Positions 1-9,991 of a stretch of 64,000 bases of DNA are shown here, piece after piece; the stretch's first letter is position 1; each line of letters begins with the position of its first letter. Made by a program: the position numbers and the translations under genes. The notes below the pieces were generated by a model. It was not told the DNA's origin and made no database searches. It was given only the letters and a program-made list of their open reading frames with translations. The DNA is from Hemicordylus capensis (taxonomy: Eukaryota; Chordata; Lepidosauria; Squamata; Cordylidae): NCBI RefSeq assembly GCF_027244095.1, contig NC_069658.1:422184687-422248686 (forward strand), read 5' to 3'.

Positions 1-122
1 TGTGGGCGGCCGATCTGGCCACCCAGGGCTCAGTGGGTGATCATCTGTGGGGAGAGTGGGCTAAGCCCACTCTCCCTGCAGACCTCATTTCGGCGAGTCT
101 CACTGATCATGAGACTCACCTC
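1..122 (+). mobile_element. 3' end of a hairpin-rich DNA transposon (cut by window edge)
   Basis: The same sequence family occurs in full at 17676-18128 and 25452-26404. This copy has the perfect hairpin GGGAGAGTGGGC/GCCCACTCTCCC around 51-77. It ends with a GATCATGAGACTCACCTC terminus, whose complement resembles the GAGGCTATTCTCACGATC start of complete copies. Only the distal part is in the window. Confidence 0.6.
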
Positions 123-486
123 ATTATCTAAAGAAAATATGAATTTTGCTTCTAAAAAGGTGACCTTGCTGGGATGAAATGTCCTTTCTAAATCTAATTC
201 ATATGGCACAGGATGGGCTCCCAATAAACTACTGTGCCAAAAACATCCCTAGATTTCCTTATAGCTTTGATATTGGCTGTGTATCAGATGTATATATTTT
301 ATATAGCGATAGGCTGAGAGCTGGCTAAATGTGTTGAAACATCTCATGCGAAGAGTTATGTTCACACCCCATTATTTGAAAGATCCTTCCTCTGATGTAT
401 CCGGCCCTCTTTGCCAGAACTTCTGTCAGTGAATGTCTGATTGAGACTAGCCTAATCCTTAAGCCAGCAAGCAGTATGAATTGCTT
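123..486. other. No recognised feature
   Basis: AT-rich unique-looking sequence between two repeats. I see no gene, RNA or repeat signature that I can name. Confidence 0.5.
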
Positions 487-607
487 TGGTTGTTGCTGGT
501 GGCAGTGGAATCTTTTGGAGAGGCATCTGGTGGGCCACTGTGTGGAACCAGATGCTGGACTAGACAGGCCTTGGGCCTGATCCAGCAGGGTTGCTCTTAT
601 GAGAAAT
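487..607 (+). mobile_element. CR1 LINE 3' end
   Basis: The stretch carries the typical reptile/bird CR1 3' terminal region: 'ggcatctggtgggccactg', then 'gatgctggactagacagg', then 'ttgggcctgatccagcag'. The same order recurs at 60293-60622 and 63495-63612. It is 5' truncated, as most CR1 insertions are. Confidence 0.8.
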
Positions 608-708
608 CTGGTTTTAAATTCCCATCTCCCCAAAGTCCCAATCAGGGACTGTGGTCCAGCCTGTGTTGCTGGAAGTTGTGAGACTTCAGTGAGCAGACAG
701 TGACTTAA

Positions 709-840
709 GCAGGGATTCTCAGCATTGGGTCCCCAGATGTTATTGGACTTCAACTCCCATAATCCCCTGCCCCAGTGGCCTTTGGTTGGGGATTATGGGA
801 GTTGAAGTCCAACAACATCTGGGGACCCAACGTTGATAAT
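709..840. mobile_element. Palindromic hAT-like MITE
   Basis: Near-perfect foldback. The left arm CAGGGATTCTCAGCATTGGG pairs with the right end, whose complement begins CAGTGATTATCAACGTTGGG. The arms continue through 'ccccagatgttattggactt'. Flanks share ACTTA-type sequence (gacttaag / acttagag), compatible with a decayed 8-bp duplication. The internal part resembles the MITEs at 24203-24341 and 48444-48579. Confidence 0.7.
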
Positions 841-1456
841 CACTGACTTAGAGAATTCTTCACTCAGCACTGCAGAATGTTGAACTGTAGAACACTGCCC
901 AGATGGGGTCTGTGCCATGGCTCCTGCAGGCCAGCCCTCAAAACCCTACTTCCATCCATCAGTTGCAGACAGCATAAGCTATTATTTCTTACTTTCTCAC
1001 TCCCACTGCCATCTGCACTCCCACGAGGGTTTTCTTTTCATTCTAGGATATTGGCATCAGAACAAGACTTGCCACGGTTGTCCTCCTCCCCCAGTTGTAG
1101 ACATCAGTGGTAAAGCACCTGCTGTGTTGGCAGAAAATCTCAGGTTAACTCCCTGGCATCTCTGTTGATGGTTGTGAAGATCCCGGTCTCAAACTGGGAG
1201 TTGCTGCCAGTCAGTACAGACACCACTGACCTAGATGTAATAATGGCATGACTCAGTATAAGGCAACTTCATATGTTTATATATTCACTTCCAAGGCTTG
1301 GATCCCCAGTTCAACAAAACCACTGAAGTCCTAGTTCATAGACAGGCAGAATGCTGCCAGTGCCACTGTCCCTCCCTTCTCACACTCCCTTTGCCCTAGA
1401 AGTGCTCTTTGAGTGAGTTCAACCAGTTATTTCACCCCTTAGGGATCAGTAACTTT
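841..1456. other. No recognised feature
   Basis: Unique-looking sequence. Short open frames here have no recognisable domains or codon signal. Confidence 0.45.
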
Positions 1457-1600
1457 TACCTGCTAGATTTGAGATTCTTAAGCCTGGACCCAAATTGAAG
1501 CCCAGGTGTTGTTGGGCCTCAATTTCCATAATCTCAGCCACAATGGCCTTGTAGTACAACAACATCTGGGGGTCCAGTTTTGAAAACCATTGTGCCAGGG
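1457..1600. mobile_element. Degenerate palindromic hAT-like MITE
   Basis: It has the same plan as the element at 709-840: a 'cctggaccc' arm, 'ggtgttgttgggcctcaatt', a central 'cacaatggcct', then 'caacaacatctgggggtcc'. It is more diverged, so presumably older. Flanking duplications are not clear. Confidence 0.55.
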
Positions 1601-1706
1601 GACAGAACTCTAGAACATGTTGCTCTCACCCAGCTAAAGCATCTGTTTAGTAAACAGAATCTCCTAGGTTTGGCCCCAGCGGTATCTGAGTTAGCCCTTT
1701 AGAGGG

Positions 1707-1900
1707 AGTGGTCCTAGCTCATTGGTAGATCATTTGTGGATGAAGACGGCCCCAGGTTCAATCCCCAGCATCTTCAGTTGAAGATCTCAGGTAGCAGAGC
1801 TGGGAAAACACCTCTGCCTGAGATTCTGCCGGTCAGGATTGACAATGCTAGATGGATGGTCTGGTTTAGTGCAAGAAAGCTTCATATGGCAAGGCAACTC
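1707..1900 (+). mobile_element. tRNA-derived SINE (TAGCTCA family)
   Basis: A tRNA-like head with A box 'tagctcattggtaga' and B box 'ggttcaatcccca' is followed by the family body 'cagagctgggaaaacacctc'. It ends near 'gtgcaagaaagcttcatat', which corresponds to the 'aggcagcttcctatgttc' end of better copies. It is moderately diverged. Confidence 0.7.
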
Positions 1901-4296
1901 ACTTCTTCCTTCCATCAGTTACAAAGAGCAAAATCCCATACACTGTACTTAGACATGTATCCACTGGTAGTCTTAAAAGGGTTCAACCAGAATGTCATCA
2001 CATCTCTAAGCTGGCAAAGTACACAAAGCATTAGAGGCTGGCACAGGAGACCCTTCAGGAACCAAATGGATATCTCATCAACATCTGACTCAGATTTTTC
2101 CCCACTTATCATGATATGCTGTGTAAGGAAAATGGGTTGGTCAATCCAGCTCCCAGCTGTTTCCTAGAGGAATTTCTACAGGGTTTTTTAAAAAGTCAAA
2201 TGAGGATTGTGAATTGTATAGTTCATTCACATGTACACTTTAACCTACTTAGATCTGCTACCTAGTCTGGGGGAGCACAGCTTTTTGTCAGGGAGTTCAT
2301 GCTTCACCCCCAGTAATCTGCATTAGTAATCTGTGTGAATGTCCTCTCACAGTACAGCTCACTGAGTGGTTTTGTGGAGCTCTTGCTGGCTGCCTGTATT
2401 CCTGGCATCTGCACTCTTTGCCTGTAGTGGTACAGCTGATGAAGGGCTGGCTTAGGAGGGAAAGAGTGTCTGCAATGTTTGATTTCTAAAAACAAGAGGT
2501 GTTCAAGCTTGTCCAGCAGCAACCCATTCCTTCTCACCTGGATGCTGGCTGTAGTACCCTATACCTGTCCAGAGAACCTCTTTCTTTTTTAGGACTTCAA
2601 TCCTGAGACTGAGATCTGATGCTAAAAGCAGGTTCCAAGTGGGTCCTAAGCATTTATCCTGGGTTCTTTGAAAAAAATCAGCCTACCTGTGGCTGCCAGT
2701 TGGATGGCATACAAGTTGTGGGGGCTGATTAAGGGACTGATTTGATGTAATGAGCTTGCCACAAAGACTGTGAAAACCGAATGTTTAATGCTCAGGGTCA
2801 AGCAACCTAGGAGCGAATTCACATTTTACACAGCAGCCATGTTTGCCACCAATACAGTGGCATTTTGCTGCCTATTCACATAAAGTGTAAAGAAGAGACA
2901 AGGATCTTCAAACACCTACAGTGGCTGTGTTGAGGGAGTTGCCCTAGGCCACCACTTCCTGGCACATATCCACTGCACAGTTAGAGATGCATGTCTCCTC
3001 TTCATGCTCCAAGCAGCAAGATATAGCTGCCAGGAAAAGCATGAACTGGCTTTTACAGAGACCATACTAGAGGTTATAGAATTCTAAGTAGCTGGGCCAT
3101 CAATTAACACCCAGAGTTTAGAGTTAGCATCTGCCCATCAATATGGCAACAGCATTTTGTCTTAGCACACGTGCAGGAGTCAATATTGTGCCTCGTTTGC
3201 TTGGCCCACCTCTCCTCTCCTATAAATCTTGCAGTAACCCAGTTTCCTAGCCTCAAAAGCTTCTGCCACCTGCCCCTTACCTGCACTGACTCAGCATTTT
3301 GGGCACACCATCTCATAAATCCACTTGGGCTGTCACAGATCTCATTGTGCTATTACATACATGCACACACTTGCATTCCTTTCACTAGGTAATCATCCTT
3401 AGCCCCTTTACATACTTAAAAGATTGGGGTGAGGTCTGCTAATAGCTGGTGTGCTCCAGCAGTGCACAGCATAGCTTGAATTCAGGTCACCCGTGTAGCG
3501 TGCTGTCAAAAATCAGTAATTCTCAGTTGTGTCAAAATAGTGATTTCTAAACTTTTTCCGAGATGAAATTTCCCCATAAGATTTGCTCTATATTCAAAAC
3601 TCAGGCTAGGACACAGCCTCCAAAACTGGAAGGCACCCATCCGTTATTAGCTCCTTGAGAGGTTCTCTTGTCCCCAACTCTTGCTCTGGCAACTGAAAAC
3701 CACCCTTCCATTTGAGAATTTGGCAGGCACTAGGCACTCCCTGGTAACAGTGCCACATTCGCTCAAGCTGTTGTGCTTGAACCAATGCTATCCACAAAAA
3801 ATATGTGTACATCACTGAACTAGACTGCTTTTCATCCTGCAGAAGGATTTCCTGCACGATGCCATTTGAGGGGTGGGGCAACTTCTTCCATTTCACAAGG
3901 CACTAGTACTCTCCACTCCACACTTGCTCTGTCTTTTGTGACTTTTATGCTATCTTCCCAACCTCACATACACCTAGCACTGAATTAGGTTTTATCCCAC
4001 GCTGGGATGAAATCCACACTTGCTCCATCTGTTGTGTGAGATGTGATTCTACTTTCTCACCCATACATATGTACATCTCTGTGACAGACTGCTTTCCCTC
4101 TCTCCCCACCCGTGCTTGAAACTATTTGGGATGGATTCAGAGGACTGTGGGTTTTCTTTTTCCTTTGGTGTGGTGAATTTTGCAGCCATTGCTCCATTTT
4201 GCAGACAACACAAGAACTCCTAAATATCTATTTGAAAATTGGGTCCAATTTAAATGCACTGCAAGTAGTATGTAATTGCAACTAAGTTGTATACTT
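1901..4296. other. Mostly unannotated sequence
   Basis: No gene or well-formed repeat is recognised in this 2.4-kb stretch. A weak imperfect palindrome lies at about 2818-2897 ('gcagccatgtttgccac' against 'gtggcattttgctgcc') and may be an old MITE. The open frames at 1736-2167 and 3606-3896 show no conserved motif. Confidence 0.4.
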
Positions 4297-4530
4297 CTAC
4301 TACTACTACTGCTACTACCACCACTACTACAAATATTTATATATGCCTTTCCAACAACAGTTCTTGAAGCAGTTTACATTTTTAAAAAACACTCAAATAA
4401 ATGAGGTGGTTCCCTGGCCCAAAAGGATTCACAATCTAAAAAGGAACATAAAGAAGACACCAGCAACCACCACTGAAGGGATGTTATGTTGGGGTTCGAT
4501 AGGCCCAGTTGCTCTCCCATTGCTAAATAT
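4297..4530 (-). mobile_element. L2-type LINE 3' tail (GGCGG-tail family)
   Basis: Read on the minus strand, this has the order shared by about ten copies in the window: 'tagcaatgggagagcaactg', 'ttgtgagcc'-like text and a terminal trinucleotide repeat (the CTACTA run at 4297-4330). It is 5' truncated and quite diverged. Confidence 0.6.
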
Positions 4531-4915
4531 AATCAATCAATCAATCAATCAATCTTTATAACGGTCGTAGACCAGCATAAAGTATAAGGGTGATCACATG
4601 TTAAAAGTAAGAGTAGATAAAAAGCGATTACATATAAAATGGTACATATTAATAATAAACGGACTAAAAATACTAAAAATAGTCGATAATACACAAAAAG
4701 CATGAGGGCCTAAAAGCCTGAGAAGTAATAAAAGTCATAAAAATGCATGAAAGTCATAATAAGGGGGGAGGCATAAAAATGGATGTAAAAAGGTTACAAG
4801 ACATGAGAAGACAGAAATACATTAAAGCCTGAGTAATAAAACTGGGAAACAGCCAGATGAAAGGTTATAAGGAACAGTTAAAAAAAGGGGGAGGTGCATG
4901 AGCAATTGTAGGGCC
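4531..4915 (-). mobile_element. LINE 3' end with (TTGA)n tail
   Basis: On the minus strand the end reads 'atgctggtctacgaccgtta' then 'taaagattgattgattgatt'. The same terminal words occur at 29560-30182 (plus) and 52966-53268 (minus), each with a different tetranucleotide tail. The clade is uncertain; the 29.6-kb copy adds coding evidence. Confidence 0.6.
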
Positions 4916-4919
4916 TGCG

Positions 4920-5105
4920 TGTAAATGGTATTTCTGCACTGCTGAATCGGTGCACCGCCCCTGACAATTGAGCAAAGCGACACCTTTGCAAGTGGTGATT
5001 CTCTTACCTTGCTAAATATAAGAGAATTGGCACTTTAAAAGGTGTCACTTTGCTCAGTTGTCAGGGGCAGTGCACCGATTCAGCAGTGCAGAAATACCAT
5101 TTACA
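4920..5105. repeat. Foldback element, 87-nt arms
   Basis: The left arm 4920-5006 and right arm 5019-5105 are near-perfect inverse complements separated by 12 nt. The inner part of each arm ('gacacctttgcaagtggtga' on the left) belongs to the 5' region of the GGCGG-tail L2 family. That suggests a snap-back duplication of such a copy rather than an ordinary transposon. Confidence 0.85.
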
Positions 5106-5116
5106 TGATGAGACCA

Positions 5117-5349
5117 GAGCCAGCGTAGTATAGTGGTTAGAGTGCTGGACTAGGACCGGGGAGACCTGAGTTCAAATCCCCATTCAGCCATGATACTAGC
5201 TGGGTGACTCTGGGCCAGTCACTTCTCTCTCCGCCTAGTCTACTTCACAAGGTTGTTGTGAAAGAGAAACTCAAGTATGTAGTACACTGCTCTTGGCTCC
5301 TTGGAGGAAGAGTGGGATATAAATGTAGTGATGATGATGATGATGATAT
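5117..5349 (+). mobile_element. tRNA-derived SINE (GAGCCAGCG family)
   Basis: The head has A box 'agtatagtggttagagtgct' and B box 'gagttcaaatcccc'. The body runs through 'gctgggtgactctgggccag' and 'acaaggttgttgtgaaagag'. The 3' end 'gaagagtgggatataaatg' runs into a (GAT)n tail. That end resembles L2-type tails, suggesting L2-driven mobilisation (inference). A second copy is at 49213-49449. Confidence 0.85.
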
Positions 5350-5705
5350 ATGCCACTACTTAGAGTGGGAGTGAGCCAAAGATGGACTGGAAACTACAGA
5401 AGATCTCTGGGTGACTTGCAACACATTGGCAAGGGCTTCTGACTCCTAATTGTGCAAGAATAACAACAACAAGAAGACCATTTCTCCCTTAGATTTGACT
5501 GCTTGAAGAAAGCTTGACACTGAAAACAAATTGTGCTCAAAGTCACCCTGTTCCCTAATCCTTAAAGTGATGTCTGCCTTCCTGATACACTATTTTGCAT
5601 GTGGTCCCAATGCAAAATGTGGACCTCGGAGTTCTAGTGAAATGCAAAGTGGATCTTGCAAGCCAGAAGTCTGCCCAATCTTGGCATAGAGGACGAAGCA
5701 TTATT
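5350..5705. other. No recognised feature
   Basis: Unique-looking sequence between two SINEs. No gene or repeat could be named. Confidence 0.45.
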
Positions 5706-5895
5706 AGGAATGTAGGAAGCTGCCTTATACCATATCAGATGACTGGTCTGTGTAGCTCAGTGCATACTGAATAGCAGCAGCTTCTACAAGGTTTGAGGCA
5801 GGTGTTTTTTCCCAGCCCTACCTGGAGATGCCAGGGATGGAACCTAAGGCTTTCCACATGCGAAGCTGATGCTCTACCACTAAACTGTGGCCCCA
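5706..5895 (-). mobile_element. tRNA-derived SINE (TAGCTCA family)
   Basis: On the minus strand the head 'gggccacagtttagtggtag' and B-box region 'ggttccatccctggcatctc' are followed by the conserved end 'ataaggcagcttcctacatt'. It is complete but diverged. Confidence 0.8.
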
Positions 5896-6171
5896 ATCCC
5901 TCTTTAATGGTCCATATTTGTATGTGAAATTAGGTAGGTTTCTAAGATCCTTTGAAGTTCAGGGTTTAAAAGATTGCAGGTTTTAGAAGTATGGTCATAT
6001 TGGTCAAACATCCAACACTATTGTTATTATTTATACAGCACCATTAATTTCTATGGCATTAACAGGATGATATGGGGAGTGGGGTGTTCCACGCCAAAGA
6101 GCTTATTCTCTAAATACCAGCAGAAGTGAAGACAAAGGGATGGAGGAGGGAAGAGGCAAAGTGGAGTGAAT

Positions 6172-7228
6172 ATAGGGTTGCCAGGTCCAGATGGTGAACA
6201 AAAGTGATATCCATCACCAAAAAAGTGGAAATAGAGGACGCTTTGCACCAAAAACATCTCCAAAGAGTGTCCACTTTGCATAAAATTTGCATGTGTTTGT
6301 TGGTATTATATATGCATAATTTGTTTTTTAAAAATTGGATAACTTGAGAATAAATACAGCTCACCAGTGTGAAGTTGATGACCTGGTGAGCTGTATGTTT
6401 GCTCAGCCTGCTGTCTAGGTGCAGAGTTCTCCAGGCCCCTGCTTCTTAACTGTAAATTCATCTCCTAGTTAGGTTTCCCACACACCCAGCCCTCTGTCCT
6501 CATCCCCCATGGTTCACCCAGGCTGCTCTCCCCAGCCAGGCAGGAAACTTCACCTCTTGGCTTGAGGCAAGGCAGCCAGCTAGCTACCGAGCCAGCCTCT
6601 TTGCATGCTGGCAAAGCGGTTCCTGCACAATCTCCCACCCACCTGCTGTTCTCTACAACTACACACATTTATAGACTGCTTTTCAACAGGTTTCATACCA
6701 GTTTTCAAAGAAAAATAAATAATAAAGATGCTCCCCTGCCTGCAAAGGGCTCACAGTCTAAAAAGAAACGCACAGTAACACCAGCATCAGCCACTGAAGG
6801 AAATGCTGTGCTGGGATTGGATGGGCCCAGTTGCTCTCCCCATGATAAAAAGAACAGATTGACCAATTTAAAAGATGCCTCTTTACTCATTTATCAGGGG
6901 TAGCTGCTAATTGAGTAAAGTTAGTTAGCTAACAGCTAACTTCTCACTGCCGCCACAACATGAAGGAAGCCAGCTGCACCCAAACCTATCAGTGCTCTGC
7001 ATCATGAGGCTGAAGCAGAACCACCACTCTGACCCTCCCATTGGATGAATGGTCAGGAGGAAGAGACCGGGAAGGAGAAGCTGCTCAAGAGAGCAGAGTC
7101 TTCTGAGCCAACAAAATGTTCCCAGCTGTTCCTCAGAAATTCAGATAACATATGCAAAAAAAGTTCTCTGCTCCCCGCCCCCCGCAAATCACATGTCCTC
7201 TATAAAAATTCCTAGCTGTCAACCCTAG
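6172..7228. mobile_element. hAT-like element of about 1.05 kb with a nested L2 tail
   Basis: The left end is 'tagggttgccaggtcc'. The complement of the right end begins 'tagggttgacag'. The octamer TGAATATA occurs just outside both ends, which fits a hAT-sized duplication, though a few extra bases sit between the right terminus and the octamer. An L2 tail is embedded at about 6668-6900. No transposase frame is present. Confidence 0.5.
6668..6900 (-). mobile_element. L2-type LINE 3' tail (GGCGG-tail family)
   Basis: The minus strand reads 'gataaatgagtaaagaggca', the AGTAACTGGCCC-like block and 'gactgtgagccctttgcagg', as in the copies at 30897 and 62238. It is diverged and its terminal GGCGGTAT motif is weak. 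Confidence 0.6.
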
Positions 7229-7797
7229 ATGAATATACACAAGTGTTACAAATACTCCATACACATGTATATGCCTCATTCCAAGTTACTTCCTAAGACA
7301 AGTTGTTCATCACACACGGTTCTGTACGCTTTTGCTGTGTAGTAGAAACAATAGCCACATGGGAAATTCATGGTGTGTGGGAAAAGTCATTCATGTGAAG
7401 GATTGGAATATTTCATAACCCAGCTCTATGAATGTAATACATTGGCTAACGGAAAATGGAAAGCGATTATGATGTTGTGAAGCTTATTTTAACAGATTGC
7501 TAAGTCAACTCTCCTTCCTTTTGCACAAGCTAATGTCCCTGCTGATGCCACTATAAGAGGATCCCTTTTAGTTTGACTGTGGACATGTTTTGGAAACTGG
7601 GCCGCCCTAGAAAGCCACATTTGTAAATAATGTATTGGACTGGTGGGGAGCTTGTTTAGAAGATGCACTGAATAATAGATAGCCAAATAAATTCTATAGC
7701 CTGCAAAAAACTAGGAAGTAAGACCTTCCTAGCCGTATATGTTACACTGTGCACCCATTGGTTAATTCCTAAGGAAAGAGGTGCTGGGGCTAAAGTC
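7229..7797. other. No recognised feature
   Basis: AT-rich unique-looking sequence with no recognised gene or repeat. Confidence 0.45.
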
Positions 7798-7805
7798 TGT
7801 CCAGA

Positions 7806-9602
7806 CAGGGCCGGATTAAACTAGTGCGGAGACTGTAGCATATGTTATAAAGGGGCCCTAATTTTTAAAAATGCACATAAATATTAAAACGTAATTTACT
7901 TGCATAGTCAAGTAATTCACTGAGTCATGAATGAATGAATGAATAAAACAAATGAAAACAAATATTCTTATTCAAATTCATCCCCAGAGTAAATCTTGCT
8001 CTGATATTAACAGCAGATGGTTTTTCCTTGGATCGGCTTTTTAAAAAGTTACCATTTTAATGTGCAAACAGTGGATAAGGCTATTAGCACCTCTCAGGGT
8101 ACTGGGGGCGGGGCAGTGGGAAACGGGCATCACCACCTCATCCAGCATCGTAAGGAAAGCGAGCGTGACAAGAAATTTCCAAGAGCCCGGGGTGGATCCA
8201 GCAGGAAATTACAGGGGGTACAACAAGAATTTCCCCCCATAAAAGATACCCCCACACACATATAAAAATATTGGGGCTTGGATTTTATCTCTCTCTCTTG
8301 CAAATGCACTATGCCAGGGGGTGTCAAACTCATATGTGGTGGGCCAGATTAGATTCTGATGCACCTCTGGGGAGCCACACATAGCCTTGCACCCACCTCA
8401 CACCACCTTCTGTCTTCCTCCTCCTCTCTGCTCTTTCTCTCATTCCTTTTCTTACACAGACACACTCACCCCTTGCCCTGCCACTTAAAATAGCTGAATT
8501 CACTACATTTTACACTAAAATACACCCAGGGAAAGATTAGGGGTTTTTTTGGGGGGGGGGGTATTTTTAGAATAAATTCTGAACATACATGCCAATACCA
8601 GATTTTGCATGGATAATCCTGCCACTCTTCCCTCTTCTCTCCTTTACAGAGGTGATCTGATTTGCAAAGTCTTTTTTTAAAGCAAGTATACAAAAATAAC
8701 AAGAATAGACTTTTGGTGGGGGAGCATGTTACAAGAACAAAGCAAAACGAAACAGCAATAATTCAAAGGGGAGAAATGTTGAGAAATAACAATTTCCTCA
8801 TATATTGTTATTTAAGCTATTTTGAGAACTCTGTTGCTAAAAAATCAGCATATAAATATTTTTAATAAGGGGGGTAGGGGGAGAAAGAAACACACAGAGA
8901 CCAGGTTAGAACTATAAACAGCCATTTTGTCAAAGCATTCCTCCCCTGCCCCCTGATTATTTTTTTAAGCTTTTAATACATTTGTACAGGACTAATTTCC
9001 TCACAAGAAGATGGGATGGGAAGGGCTTTTTTTATAAATTTGTACTAGAACAATTTTGGCATACTTTGAAAATGATTTAAAAGAAGAAGCTTAAAACTCA
9101 CTTTCTCACACATGCTTCACACACATGGGGTGGGACTTCTCTCACATGTACACACATGGTTCGTGGGGGTGTGGGGGGAGAGAGAGAGAAACACTTGACT
9201 AAGGGGAACAAATCCCACACAAACAGCAAAGGGTTGGTTTATGCAAAATGTTTTACTTCCTTCTTCAAGCGGGACCGGCAGCGCCCTTGGCTCTGTAGTT
9301 ACATACCAATTCCAAGTGGGGGTGGAACACAAGACTCCAGCAGAACCAATAAGGCTCGGAGAGGGCAGGACAGAATGAATGAAGCTGCAAGGACTGGGTA
9401 ACGAGTGAGCACTAAGACCGCAACGGCTCTTTTTTCTAGGGTGGATTGCCGAAGCAGAGAGAAGGAGAGATCTCCAGACATGAGAGGAGATTATAGGAAG
9501 AAATAGGAGAAAAGCTTGCAATTCAAACATTTAGTGCAGGGCCCTTGAAAGTGCGGGGCCCATAGCAAGTGCTAGCTTCGCTAATGGGTTAATCCGGCAT
9601 AG
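7806..9602. mobile_element. Non-autonomous hAT-like transposon, 1.8 kb
   Basis: The left end is CAGGGCCGGATTAA. The complement of the right end is CTATGCCGGATTAA. A perfect 8-bp duplication TGTCCAGA flanks both ends (7798-7805 and 9603-9610). No transposase reading frame is recognisable in either strand, so the element must have been mobilised in trans. The perfect duplication suggests a fairly young insertion. A partial second hAT end lies inside at 8325. Confidence 0.85.
8311..8400 (+). mobile_element. Isolated hAT left end
   Basis: 'caggggtgtcaaactcat'-like sequence, here with an extra G, followed by 'gtggtgggccagattagatt'. This is the look of a common vertebrate hAT terminus. No matching right terminus was found downstream, so this is a remnant inside the larger hAT. 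Confidence 0.45.
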
Positions 9603-9717
9603 TGTCCAGAGCTTGTGTCCTCTATAGGGAGGAGCTTGAAATGCAATTCGGTGTCCAAATCGCAGCACAATCCCTTTAGAACTGAGGGCTTACACAACCC
9701 CTTTTGGAGGAGGAGAG

Positions 9718-9991
9718 CAGGTCCATATGTGCTCCTCCTCTGTTTGCTGTCACTTCCTTAATCATGGCGCTCCGGCGCCCAGCTATGATTGCACGCCAGT
9801 GGGGCATCTCCCAGCTGCCCCTACATGATGCCAGCACACACATGGCTGCCACACATGCACAGAGGCCATGTGCATGCCAGCATTGTGCAGGGGCAGCTGA
9901 GAGATTACCCGCCAGCATGCAATCATGGCTGGGAGGAGCGCCATGATTATGGAAGTGACGGCAAGTGGAGGAGGAACAGGTATGAACCTGC
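9718..9991. repeat. Large foldback (MITE-like) with about 130-nt arms
   Basis: The left arm starts GCAGGTCCATATGTGCTCCT at 9718. The right arm ends at about 9991 and its complement starts GCAGGTTCATACCTGTTCCT. Arms run inward through 'cacttccttaatcatggcgc' and 'gctgcccctacatgatgcc' to a short centre near 9853. Arms differ at scattered positions. Superfamily and target duplication are unclear. Confidence 0.85.

Noticed and set aside
5117-5200. Functional tRNA gene
   Set aside because: A and B boxes are present, but no cloverleaf with proper acceptor stem is formed and the sequence continues into a SINE body found again at 49213.
9117-9530. 137-codon minus-strand frame within the large hAT
   Set aside because: No transposase motif or domain; Ser/Pro/Leu-rich text typical of chance frames in C/T-rich DNA.
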